This document shows positions 1 through 6,822 of a DNA stretch of 13,009 bases, in pieces (within the stretch, counting starts at the first letter, position 1; each line of letters begins with the position of its first letter). The notes under the pieces were generated by a model, which searched no databases, was not told the DNA's origin, and saw only the letters and a list, made by a program, of their open reading frames with translations. The stretch lies in the NCBI GenBank assembly GCA_035276085.1, contig DATELY010000210.1, positions 1 through 13,009 on the forward strand. Direction: 5' to 3'. The translations under genes were made by a program, and so were the position numbers. Source of the DNA: DATELY01 sp035276085 (GTDB lineage Bacteria; Pseudomonadota; Gammaproteobacteria; Steroidobacterales; Steroidobacteraceae).

Positions 1-264
1 CGCGCGCCCTGAAAGCGGATGCGATCACCCGATCAGAGCAGAACAAAGGAAACGAAACGATTGGATCTTGGTATCGGCAATACTTTGGTATTGGAAGCTG
101 CAAGCAACCCTCCTTCGAACGTTCACGGCGCGGCAGGCTCATCTCTGCCTCCATCTACAATTCCGCCGTCCCGTTCCCGTTCCCACTCGCGGCCAAAAAT
201 GACGCCGATTGATCCGCAGAAATTCCGCTGGCGGGTAGTTGGGATACACAACGGCGCACTGTCA

Positions 265-286
265 ACTGAGCGGCCTCCGGCTCAGT
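265..286. repeat. Perfect 7-bp inverted repeat
   Basis: ACTGAGC (265-271) and GCTCAGT (280-286) form a perfect 7-bp stem around an 8-nt loop. There is no following T-run, so it is not a classical intrinsic terminator. It could end transcription from a gene left of the window or be a regulator site for the hydrolase 218 bp downstream. Function is unknown. Confidence 0.4.
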
Positions 287-483
287 GAACCGCGGCGCGG
301 TATCGCCGCCTGGGTTTCACGCTCTTGCACAGCTAAACCTAAGGTGCAATTGTGGGCGGGCCTTCCTTGTGAACAATCCGCATTGTCTGTGTTTATGTGG
401 AGGAGAGCTGTGCCATTGATGGCGCAGCCTCCGCCACGAAACCCGCGATTCCGAGCGTGGTTCCGTTCGCGTCTATTTACCAG

Positions 484-503
484 CAGACTCCGGAGGCAGA
501 CTC
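484..503 (+). promoter_or_regulatory. Ribosome binding site of the hydrolase, flanked by 7-bp direct repeats
   Basis: The Shine-Dalgarno GGAGG (492-496) lies between two identical copies of CAGACTC (484-490 and 497-503); the second copy directly abuts the ATG at 504. The site fixes the start codon. The duplication may be chance or a small tandem duplication that created the present spacing. Confidence 0.6.
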
Positions 504-1466
504 ATGAACACATCCACTCCAGTGCTCGAGCCCCAAACGCAATCCTTCATCGATTCGCTCGCCGCCGCCGGCGGACCACCGCTTTACACGATGACGCCTC
601 CAGAGGCCCGGGCTGTACTCGCAGATGCGCAGGCGAAGCCGGTCGCCAAGCTGGCCGCGGAAATCGAGGACACCACGTTTCCAGTTGGACCAACTGGGTC
701 TGTGAGCATTCGGATAGTGCGGCCTCCAGGGGTGAAGGAGCCGCTTCCGGTCCTGTTTCACATTCACGGGGGCGGCTGGATTCTGGGTGACAAAAATACC
801 CATGACCGCCTCACCCGCGAACTCGCGGTCGGCGCGCGTGCCGCGGTTGTATTCGTCGACTATGACCGCTCTCCGGAAGCCCGCTATCCCGTGGCGATCG
901 AACAGGCGTACGCGTCGATACTGTATGTCGTCGAGCACGCTAAAGAACTCAACGTGGACGCGAGCCGCCTGGCCATCTTTGGTGACAGCGTGGGTGGTGA
1001 CATGTCCGCGGCGCTGATGCTGATGGCCAAGGAGCGACACGGTCCGCGTTTTTCGCTGCAGGTGCTTTTCTATCCGGTGACCGATGCGAATTTCGAGACT
1101 GACTCTTACAACACGTTCGCCGACGGCCCTTGGCTCACGAAGAAGGCGATGCAGTGGTTCTGGGATGCTTATTTGCCTGACGCATCCGCACGCAAACAGC
1201 CGACGGCCACGCCGCTCAACGCCACTCTCGAGCAGCTCCGGGGACTGCCGGAAGCCCTCCTCGTGGTCGACGAGAATGACGTGCTGCGAGATGAAGGCGA
1301 GGCCTACGCGAGGAAGCTCTCGCAGGCGGGTGTTCGTGTGACCTCAGAGCGATACAACGGCACGATCCACGACTTCGTGCTCTTGAACGCCATCAGCGAC
1401 ACCCCCGCCGTTCGTTCGGCATTGGCACAGGCGACTGCAGCGCTGCAGAAGGCCCTTTACCACTGA
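504..1466 (+). CDS. Alpha/beta hydrolase, HSL (hormone-sensitive lipase) family esterase
   Basis: This 320-residue protein is a complete carboxylesterase of the alpha/beta hydrolase-3 (HSL/GDXSG) family, expected to hydrolyse short-chain carboxylic esters. The oxyanion-hole motif HGGGW is at residues 88-92 and the nucleophile elbow GDSVGG at 160-165, giving Ser162. The catalytic acid is probably Asp259, in a DVLRDEG context, and the catalytic His is His289 in GTIHDF. The length is normal for the family (about 300-320). No signal peptide is seen, so it is probably cytoplasmic. The ATG start is set by GGAGG at 492-496, 7 nt upstream. It is transcribed alone: a strong hairpin follows 17 bp after the stop. 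The natural substrate cannot be read from the sequence. Family assignment is firm; substrate is not. Confidence 0.93.
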   Translation: MNTSTPVLEPQTQSFIDSLAAAGGPPLYTMTPPEARAVLADAQAKPVAKLAAEIEDTTFPVGPTGSVSIRIVRPPGVKEPLPVLFHIHGGGWILGDKNTHDRLTRELAVGARAAVVFVDYDRSPEARYPVAIEQAYASILYVVEHAKELNVDASRLAIFGDSVGGDMSAALMLMAKERHGPRFSLQVLFYPVTDANFETDSYNTFADGPWLTKKAMQWFWDAYLPDASARKQPTATPLNATLEQLRGLPEALLVVDENDVLRDEGEAYARKLSQAGVRVTSERYNGTIHDFVLLNAISDTPAVRSALAQATAALQKALYH

Positions 1467-1483
1467 GGAACTCAGGGGCGGCA

Positions 1484-1522
1484 ACTGCGTGGCCGAGACC
1501 GTGTGGGGCCTCGCCACGCAGT
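1484..1522. terminator. Strong hairpin after the hydrolase gene
   Basis: ACTGCGTGGC (1484-1493) pairs perfectly with GCCACGCAGT (1513-1522), a 10-bp GC-rich stem. Pairing can continue inward with a one-base bulge (GAG 1495-1497 with CTC 1510-1512, then CC with GG). It starts 17 bp after the hydrolase stop and is followed by TCTTGATCT, only a weak T-rich tail. It most likely ends transcription of the hydrolase gene and could also work for the opposite strand. Confidence 0.65.
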
Positions 1523-1554
1523 CTTGATCTGGTTTGGGACGATGTCCGAGCGCC

Positions 1555-1797
1555 GTCGATGCAAGGGAGCAGCGCCGCCCGATCGACCTTGAGCGTGTCC
1601 ATCACCCCAGCGCTGTCGAGCGCCTGGTTCTTCTTGGTATAGCCGGTATTCGGGTGAGCGGACAGGCCCATTCCCCTGAGGTCCGGCACGATCACCGTGT
1701 GACCCTTTACCAGCACCGCCACCAGCGGCGCCCACATGTCACCGGTATCGCCGAAGCCGTGCAGCAGGATACCGCCGAGCCTCGGGTCGACACGAAC
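1555..1797 (-). pseudogene. Remnant of an alpha/beta hydrolase (epoxide-hydrolase-like)
   Basis: Read on the minus strand, about 80 residues match the N-terminal core of an epoxide-hydrolase/haloalkane-dehalogenase-like alpha/beta hydrolase. They contain ILLHGFGDTGDMW (oxyanion-hole HG strand), HTVIVPDLRGMGLS and GYTKKNQALDSAGVMDTLKVDRAAL. In intact members this is followed by the nucleophile elbow with its catalytic residue (family knowledge: a VTHDIG-type segment). Here the similarity stops at LLPCIDG and the frame goes on into unrelated sequence, so the nucleophile, lid and catalytic His are missing. The normal N-terminus before the HG motif is also degraded. The fragment is unrelated in subfamily to the intact HSL esterase next door. 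I infer deletion of about three quarters of the gene, not a functional small protein. Confidence 0.75.
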
Positions 1798-1879
1798 CTG
1801 TAACGCAGCTGCAATCCGACTATTCGCATTCGCGTGTGACCTTGGCCGCATCCGCTATGTCACGACACGCGAGGGCTGT

Positions 1880-4015
1880 ATGGATCACGTCGACCGTCGG
1901 ACCTTTCTGCGCCTCTTGAACGGCACCGCGCTTGCGGCCGCATTTCCGCAGAGCATCGAGCGTGCACTTGCTGTGCCCGCACACCTGCGCACCGGCACCA
2001 TCGATGACGTCGAGCACGTCGTGTTCCTCATGCAGGAAAACCGCTCGTTTGATCACTACTTCGGCTCGCTGCGGGGCGTGCGTGGCTTCGGCGACCCACG
2101 GCCGGCATTGCTGCCGTCGGGGAAGTCCGTGTGGCATCAACCGTCAGGCAACGGCTTCGTGTTGCCGTTCCATCCGACGGCGCCGGATCTCGGCATGCAA
2201 TTCCTCCTCGACACTCCGCACAACTGGCCCGATACCCATGCTGCCTGGAACGGCGGCAAGTACGACCAATGGGTTCCGAACAAAGGTCGCGAGACGATGG
2301 CATATCTCAGGCGCCAGGACATTCCGTTTCACTACGCGCTCGCAGATGCGTTCACGATCTGCGATGCGTACTACTGCTCGTTGCTCGGTGCTAAGGATCC
2401 GAATCGCTATCACATGTGGACAGGCTGGGTCGGTAACGATGGCAGCGGTGGCGGGCCGGTCATCAACAATGCCGAGCTCGGTTACGACTGGTCCACGTAT
2501 CCAGAGCGGCTGGAGCGTGCGGGCATCTCGTGGAAGATCTACCAGGATATTGGCGTGGGCCTCGATGCAGCGGGTTTCTGGGGTTGGACCGAAGATCCTT
2601 ACATCGGCAACTACGGCGATAACTCGCTGCTGTACTTCCATCAGTATCAAAACGCACAGCCCGGCGAGCCTTTGTACGAAAAGGCGCGTCGCGGCACTAA
2701 CATCGCCGTGCCCGGCACGCCGTTCGAGGCGCTGTTTGCCGATCTGCGCAAGGACGTCGCGCAGAATCGGTTGCCGCAAGTGTCGTGGATCGTCGCCCCG
2801 GAGGCGTTCTCCGAACACGGCAACTGGCCCGCGAACTACGGCGCCTGGTATATCTCGCAAGTGCTCGATGCGCTGACGTCGAATCCCGAGGTGTGGAGCA
2901 AGACGGCGCTCTTCATCATGTACGATGAGAACGATGGCTTCTTCGATCACTTGATCCCGCCGACTCCGCCGCGTTCCGCCGCGGAGGGAGCATCGACCGT
3001 CGATGCATCGAATGAAATCTACGCCGGCAGCCCCGGCAACGAGCGCGGTCCATATGGCCTGGGCGTGCGCGTGCCAATGCTGATCGTCTCGCCCTGGAGC
3101 AAGGGGGGATGGGTGTGCTCGGAAGTGTTCGACCACACGTCGCTCATTCGCTTCCTCGAGCGTCGTTTTGCGCGCCATCATTCGGATCTCATCGAGACGA
3201 ACATCACGGCCTGGCGACGCACGGTGTGTGGAGACCTGACATCCGCGTTCAATTTCGCGAATCCCCATGTCGTGCAGGCGCGTCTGCCCGACACCGCTCG
3301 CTACATTCCACAGGATCGCGAGCGTCATCCCGACTATGTGCCGGTGCCGCCGGCGCAGCAGGCGTTGCCAAGGCAGGAGCCTGGCTTGCGGCGTGCACGC
3401 GCCTTGCCGTACGAGCTGCATGTTGAAGGTAACGTGCTTTCGAAGCGCTACTTCCGTATCGACTTCAAGAACACGGGCGACGCCGGCGTGTGCTTTCAGG
3501 TCCGCTCGAGCGATGCGTCGCAAGGTCCATGGACGTACACCGTCGAAGCGGGCAAGTCGCTGCACAACACGTGGGATCTGGCCGCGACGAATGGCAAGTA
3601 CGATCTGTCCGTGTTCGGACCCAACGGCTTCTTCCGCCAGTTCCGCGGCGCACTTGCGGCGTTTCGTACGGCCGATCTCGATGTCGATGTCCGATATGAC
3701 TGCGATGAGTACGCTGTCCTCCTGCGCATCGCGAATCAGGGTCGTCAGCCGTGCCGCGTCAGCATTGACAGCCTCTATGACGGTCGCACTGTCGATGAAG
3801 TGCTGCGCAACGGTCGCGTGCTGGAGAAACGCTGGGCGCTCGAGTCCGCGTACGGGTGGTACGACTTCACGATCCGCTCAGGCGACGATGCAACTTTCCT
3901 GCGCCGGTTCGCGGGCCATCTCGAGAACGGCCGGGACAGCGCCAGCGATCCAGCATTGGGCGGCAACATGCCAGTGCACGGCCACGGTCGTAACGAGGCT
4001 GTCTCGGCGGGCTGA
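1880..4015 (+). CDS. Phospholipase C, phosphocholine-specific type (PlcN/PlcH family), Tat-exported
   Basis: This 711-residue exported phosphoesterase should cleave the head group of phosphatidylcholine-like lipids to diacylglycerol and phosphocholine. The N-terminus DRRTFLRLL (residues 5-13) is a twin-arginine signal, as in Pseudomonas PlcH/PlcN. The catalytic phosphoesterase domain (about 43-435) carries ENRSFDHYF (53-61), DPNRYHMWTG (173-182; this region holds the proposed Thr nucleophile in the family), SEHGNWPANYG (311-321) and MYDENDGFFDH (347-357). Two C-terminal DUF756 beta-domains follow (about 510-600 and 610-690), ending in FLRRFAGH and the usual short tail. The length is close to PlcN (about 690). 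Start: ATG 1880 with GAGG upstream; the open frame extends back to 1736 but that part overlaps the hydrolase remnant and would bury the Tat signal. Whether it is haemolytic cannot be told. No Pho box was seen upstream. Confidence 0.95.
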   Translation: MDHVDRRTFLRLLNGTALAAAFPQSIERALAVPAHLRTGTIDDVEHVVFLMQENRSFDHYFGSLRGVRGFGDPRPALLPSGKSVWHQPSGNGFVLPFHPTAPDLGMQFLLDTPHNWPDTHAAWNGGKYDQWVPNKGRETMAYLRRQDIPFHYALADAFTICDAYYCSLLGAKDPNRYHMWTGWVGNDGSGGGPVINNAELGYDWSTYPERLERAGISWKIYQDIGVGLDAAGFWGWTEDPYIGNYGDNSLLYFHQYQNAQPGEPLYEKARRGTNIAVPGTPFEALFADLRKDVAQNRLPQVSWIVAPEAFSEHGNWPANYGAWYISQVLDALTSNPEVWSKTALFIMYDENDGFFDHLIPPTPPRSAAEGASTVDASNEIYAGSPGNERGPYGLGVRVPMLIVSPWSKGGWVCSEVFDHTSLIRFLERRFARHHSDLIETNITAWRRTVCGDLTSAFNFANPHVVQARLPDTARYIPQDRERHPDYVPVPPAQQALPRQEPGLRRARALPYELHVEGNVLSKRYFRIDFKNTGDAGVCFQVRSSDASQGPWTYTVEAGKSLHNTWDLAATNGKYDLSVFGPNGFFRQFRGALAAFRTADLDVDVRYDCDEYAVLLRIANQGRQPCRVSIDSLYDGRTVDEVLRNGRVLEKRWALESAYGWYDFTIRSGDDATFLRRFAGHLENGRDSASDPALGGNMPVHGHGRNEAVSAG

Positions 4016-4040
4016 TTGCTCTACTGCCTCTCAAGCAATC
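4014..4040. terminator. Possible hairpin between convergent genes
   Basis: GATTGCT (4014-4020, overlapping the phospholipase stop codon) pairs with AGCAATC (4034-4040) around a 13-nt loop. No T-run follows. It lies in the 97-bp gap between the convergent phospholipase and AI-2E-family genes. A second weak pairing (GCAGCA with TGCTGC) occurs between about 4041 and 4078. Either could act as a weak shared terminator. Confidence 0.35.
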
Positions 4041-4112
4041 GCAGCAGGCGTCAGGTCGCAAATGCTGCTTCAAAGAGCAAGATTGTTGGCAAGCTGCATT
4101 GTCTTAGTCGTC

Positions 4113-5252
4113 TCAGTCTGCGGGCTTTGAATCACTTGTTCCGATCTTCGCGGGCGCCACATCTGCGGTCCGGCCGTTTGCGACCCAGCTCATGAAGATC
4201 TGATACCCCACCGCGAGCAGCGTTGCGCCGACAAACATCCCTATGATTCCAGCGCTGGCCATCCCGCCCAACGCACCGAACAGAATCACTGGCATCGGGG
4301 CATCGACACCTCGACCGAGCATCAATGGCTTGAGCACGTTGTCCGCCATGCCCGCGATCAACAGGATGACGGTGTGCGTCGCGGCCATCCCGGTGCTGTA
4401 ATCGCCGCTCGACCAGATATAGCCGATGGCCGGCAACGTGATGATCAGCGCCGGCACCTGCGCAATGCCCAATACGAGGGCGATGATCGCAAGAACGCCC
4501 GCCAAGGGTACGCGAGCCACGATCAACGCGAGTCCGATGGCGGTAGCCTGAATGAAAGCCACGCCGATGACGCCTTGCGCGACGGCGCGAGTGGTTGCCG
4601 TGGAAAGTGTGGTCAGTCTCTCGCCTCGTTCCTCGCCGGCGACGCGCACGAAGATCGCACGAGCGGCGCGCGCGCCCGATTCGCCATACGCCATCACGAT
4701 GCCGGCGACGATAAACGAGGCCAGGAACAGCAAGATTCCGCCGCCAATGCTGGCGACAACCTTCAGCGCCTGTTGCGCCAAATGGCCCATCTTCGGTTGC
4801 AAGCGCTGCACGAATGCCGGGAAGTCCGCATGCGCCGCCGACCAGGTGGAATAGATGCGTTCACCGACCACCGGCCAGTTCTTCACGCCTTCTCCTGGTG
4901 CCGGAATCTCCAGCGTGTTCTCTTCCACGCCCTTGACCACACCGCGCACGGACTCGCCGAGCGAATCCACCAGCAGCGCAGTGGGAGTGACGATGACAAG
5001 GCTGCCCAGGATCACTAGCACAGTGGCGGCCAGACCTTGCTTGCCGCGCATCCTGCGCGCGAGCATCTGATGCAGCGGATACAAGGTTGTGGCCAGGATC
5101 ACCGCCCAGATCATCAGATTCAGGAAGGGCAAAAAGATCCGGTAGCAGAGCACTGCCATCACGGCAACCAAGCCGGCGCGAATCAAGACGTCGAGCATTC
5201 CAGAGGTGAAGCGATCCGTCGCTTCCTGGACAGTGGGCGAGGACGTGTTCAT
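4113..5252 (-). CDS. AI-2E family transporter (PerM/YdiK-like) inner-membrane protein
   Basis: This 379-residue polytopic membrane protein belongs to the AI-2E/DUF20 (PerM, TqsA, YdiK) family. It has two N-terminal hydrophobic segments (about 22-60), one at about 74-95, a soluble middle region (about 96-155) and further membrane helices from about 158 to the C-terminus. The family-typical C-terminal block is present: DNVLKPLMLGRG (304-315) followed by MPVILFGALGGM and GMFVGATLLAVGY. Members have been linked to autoinducer-2 export or Na+/H+ exchange, but the substrate of this one cannot be predicted. The ATG start lies after a weak GGGG about 9 nt upstream. The gene appears to stand alone, convergent with the phospholipase gene, with a 357-bp gap on its promoter side. 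Confidence 0.92.
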   Translation of the reverse strand: MNTSSPTVQEATDRFTSGMLDVLIRAGLVAVMAVLCYRIFLPFLNLMIWAVILATTLYPLHQMLARRMRGKQGLAATVLVILGSLVIVTPTALLVDSLGESVRGVVKGVEENTLEIPAPGEGVKNWPVVGERIYSTWSAAHADFPAFVQRLQPKMGHLAQQALKVVASIGGGILLFLASFIVAGIVMAYGESGARAARAIFVRVAGEERGERLTTLSTATTRAVAQGVIGVAFIQATAIGLALIVARVPLAGVLAIIALVLGIAQVPALIITLPAIGYIWSSGDYSTGMAATHTVILLIAGMADNVLKPLMLGRGVDAPMPVILFGALGGMASAGIIGMFVGATLLAVGYQIFMSWVANGRTADVAPAKIGTSDSKPAD

Positions 5253-5609
5253 TGACGTTGCCCCATCGCGGCGTCAAGTGACGCGTGCCGGAAAGTACTC
5301 CTTGAAGTTGGCGACTGACATCCGCAGCGCAGCTCATTCGACGCGCCCGTTGCCGAAGCGGCGATGCAGCAGCTCATGGAAAGCAAGCGAAAGGCCCCGA
5401 TATCCGCCGGACTAATATGAAAGAAGCGGTTGGCGGTTGGCGGTTGGTCAGAGGCGCTACCGCGCGTTCAGCCCTTCGGGGTCGCACCGAAGACGCGATG
5501 GAGGAAGCTGAGCTGAGGCGCGCACGCAAATCCGCTTTGCGCCATCGCACGCGGATCCGATAACCCCCATTTCCTCCACTGGGCCTTGCGAGAGTCTGCT
5601 GGAACTTCG
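5253..5609. other. 357-bp stretch without an intact gene
   Basis: No complete gene is supported. It should hold the promoter of the AI-2E-family gene on its left side and the 3' end of the membrane-protein transcript on its right. A short plus-strand frame ending in TGA near 5420 reads FDAPVAEAAMQQLMESKRKAP and could be the tail of a lost gene, but I do not recognise it. A triplicated 7-bp unit lies at 5427-5447, a small hairpin CTTCGG/CCGAAG at 5474-5492 and an inverted repeat ATCCGC/GCGGAT within about 5529-5556. The stretch looks like a patchwork of debris. Confidence 0.5.
5427..5447. repeat. Three tandem copies of CGGTTGG
   Basis: The unit CGGTTGG occurs three times head to tail at 5427-5433, 5434-5440 and 5441-5447. 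It lies in the gene-free stretch between two minus-strand genes. Such a run can change copy number by slippage; no function is apparent. Confidence 0.75.
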
Positions 5610-6086
5610 TTACGGCTTCGCTCTGATTGAATTAATGATGTCCACGACGTATTTCTGGTTGAAACCAGCAACAAACGACCAGAAGAGGAGCTTCGCATAT
5701 GCAGGCATGCCAGTAGCGTGTTGTGCCAACAGCGACTGGAGCCCAACAGGCGAGTTCTCATCGGCTTCGAACTTTGGGAAGAGATCGCCGGCCAGAATAT
5801 TTGCCATAAAGAGAAGATACATCACTAGTGCAAGAATTCCCCCGACGAATGGCGGAGCGATGATTGGCCACCAACCGGCTGACATCTCGATAACTTCAGC
5901 ATCCTTGAGTTCATTGACGCCGCGATGAACACTCACATATCCACCTATGTTGCCAACGACGAAAACAAGAACTCCAACACCGGCAATGTCCCCGGCAAAC
6001 AAGACGCCCATACTGATCGCGAGACAACAACATAGAACAACAAGGAGTCGTTGCCAGATAGTGTTCAATGCTTGCTGACGTGTCAT
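5610..6086 (-). CDS. Hypothetical membrane protein with three predicted helices
   Basis: This 158-residue protein is of unknown function. It has hydrophobic segments at about 13-31, 34-52 and 74-96. A short soluble region rich in acidic residues (about 101-112) follows, then the C-terminal segment KLLFWSFVAGFNQKYVVDII (132-151), which resembles a conserved tail I have seen in uncharacterised small membrane proteins. The ATG start is well placed behind AGGGAGA, about 6 nt upstream, which makes this a confident gene despite the lack of a family name. It begins 20 bp after the end of the small Cys-rich ORF on the same strand, so the two may be co-transcribed. The gene reads visibly more AT-rich than its neighbours, compatible with recent acquisition. 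Location is presumably the inner membrane. Confidence 0.8.
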   Translation of the reverse strand: MTRQQALNTIWQRLLVVLCCCLAISMGVLFAGDIAGVGVLVFVVGNIGGYVSVHRGVNELKDAEVIEMSAGWWPIIAPPFVGGILALVMYLLFMANILAGDLFPKFEADENSPVGLQSLLAQHATGMPAYAKLLFWSFVAGFNQKYVVDIINSIRAKP

Positions 6087-6106
6087 TTTGTATTCTCCCT
6101 ATAGCC

Positions 6107-6490
6107 CTAGCAGTAGAAGCAACGAATCCGATGCTGCGCAGTGAGGCACGTGCCGGCTCGCAAAGATCCCCCAAGAGGCGGACAGCACCGCAAGCCCCAG
6201 TTGGCCCTGGCAGCACAATCGACGCGTAGAGCCTGCTGCGTGGCACAATCGGCTTGCATGTTCATCAGATCCAAATCGATCTGATTGGCCAATGCATTCT
6301 GACCCTGACGCGTGGCGAGCTCTGCTGCTCGCGCATAGGAGCGCAGCAACAACGGTCGCGAATCATCCGGGAGAGTGCATAGGCGCGTGGCACACCGCGC
6401 TGAGCATCCGCGAACATCAGCGGTGAAGACATAAACATAAACAGGGGCGGCTCGCTGCAAGTGAATCCGTTTACCGGTAGGCACGGGCAT
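6107..6490 (-). CDS. Doubtful small Cys-rich hypothetical protein
   Basis: This 127-residue frame starts at an ATG at 6490; a TTG at 6508 would add six residues. It ends 20 bp before the membrane-protein gene on the same strand. The middle (LLLRSYARAAELATRQGQN and on to a DLMNMQADCATQQAL stretch) looks like a genuine amphipathic helix. There are 11 cysteines, including one CC pair and a C-terminal CFYC. No convincing Shine-Dalgarno or signal peptide is seen, and the N-terminal 30 residues look unnatural. In a shifted frame the same DNA reads FMFMSSPLMFADAQ, which resembles the end of a signal peptide, so a frameshift near the 5' end is possible. I do not recognise a family. It could be real, frameshifted, or spurious. 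Confidence 0.4.
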   Translation of the reverse strand: MPVPTGKRIHLQRAAPVYVYVFTADVRGCSARCATRLCTLPDDSRPLLLRSYARAAELATRQGQNALANQIDLDLMNMQADCATQQALRVDCAARANWGLRCCPPLGGSLRAGTCLTAQHRIRCFYC

Positions 6491-6822
6491 GGTTACCGCT
6501 GCAATCAATTATTGGGGCCGAGCTTACGAGACACAGCCGAGAGCTGTCGAGAGCTGCAAAATGTCTTCGCCCAATATGATTGATGTCATCCAGAGGCGTG
6601 TGGTAGATGACGCTCGCATTGCCGCAAGCCTGGACAACACGGGTGTTGCGATCACCTGGCGACATCGCCCTGATTTGTCTCACAAACGTGCGCGCCGTGT
6701 CGGACACGACTTCCGACTGACGCACGTGCATCGCGTTGAATGACCTTCACGGACGGCACGTCACGAACCATTCACTTCGACGCTCTATCGTCTCGCGTCT
6801 TCTCCCATCTTCGGTACGAGCC
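6491..6822. other. Divergent intergenic region upstream of the imelysin gene
   Basis: About 330 bp lie between the small minus-strand ORF and the imelysin start. A plus-strand frame at 6489-6743 and minus-strand frames here show no family resemblance. The region should hold the imelysin/DHOR promoter. It contains a pair of 9-bp direct repeats (6538-6556) and an AT-rich GCAATCAATTATTGG near 6501-6515. Imelysin genes are often Fur-controlled, but I find no good match to the GATAATGATAATCATTATC Fur box. Part of the right end could be translated if the TTG at 6736 were used as the imelysin start. Confidence 0.5.
6538..6556. promoter_or_regulatory. Two 9-bp direct repeats with 10-bp period (possible operator)
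   Basis: CGAGAGCTG occurs at 6538-6546 and again at 6548-6556, so the repeat period is 10 bp, close to one helical turn. Each copy contains the palindromic core GAGCTC-like AGAGCT. Placement about 270 bp upstream of the imelysin start, in a divergent promoter region, fits a regulator binding site, but this is inference from spacing alone. Confidence 0.4.

Larger units (their letters stand above)
1..503. other. Left-edge stretch without a convincing gene
   Basis: I see no supportable gene here. Open frames at 19-288 and 239-790 give Ser/Pro/Arg-rich or low-complexity peptides with no family resemblance, and the second runs out of frame into the hydrolase. The stretch contains a small hairpin (78-83 with 88-93), a repeated CCCGTT run near 170-184, a perfect 7-bp inverted repeat at 265-286 and a short inverted repeat ACAAT-CCGC-ATTGT around 372-386. 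A GGAGGAGAG run near 401-409 looks like a ribosome binding site but leads to no recognisable protein. The promoter of the hydrolase at 504 presumably lies here; I could not pick convincing -35/-10 boxes. Confidence 0.5.

Noticed and set aside
239..790. 183-residue plus-strand open frame
   Set aside because: It runs out of frame through the hydrolase gene, and its product is Arg-rich with no family resemblance; the GGAGGAGAG near 401 does not rescue it.
1736..1879. N-terminal extension of the phospholipase frame back to ATG 1736
   Set aside because: The extra 48 residues overlap the hydrolase relic and would precede the twin-arginine signal, which must be at the N-terminus.
2144..3565. 473-residue minus-strand open frame opposite the phospholipase
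   Set aside because: Arg-rich antisense shadow typical of high-GC coding DNA; the plus strand carries a complete recognised enzyme.
5468..5761. 97-residue minus-strand open frame
   Set aside because: It overlaps the end of the membrane-protein gene on the same strand in another frame and has no recognisable content.
6241..6260. TGGCAC followed by TTGCAT, resembling a sigma-54 promoter
   Set aside because: The spacer is 7 nt instead of the 5 nt required, and it lies inside a possible gene with no target just downstream.
6501..6590. AT-rich tracts considered as a Fur box for the imelysin promoter
   Set aside because: Neither GCAATCAATTATTGG nor ATGATTGATGTCAT matches the 19-bp Fur consensus well enough.
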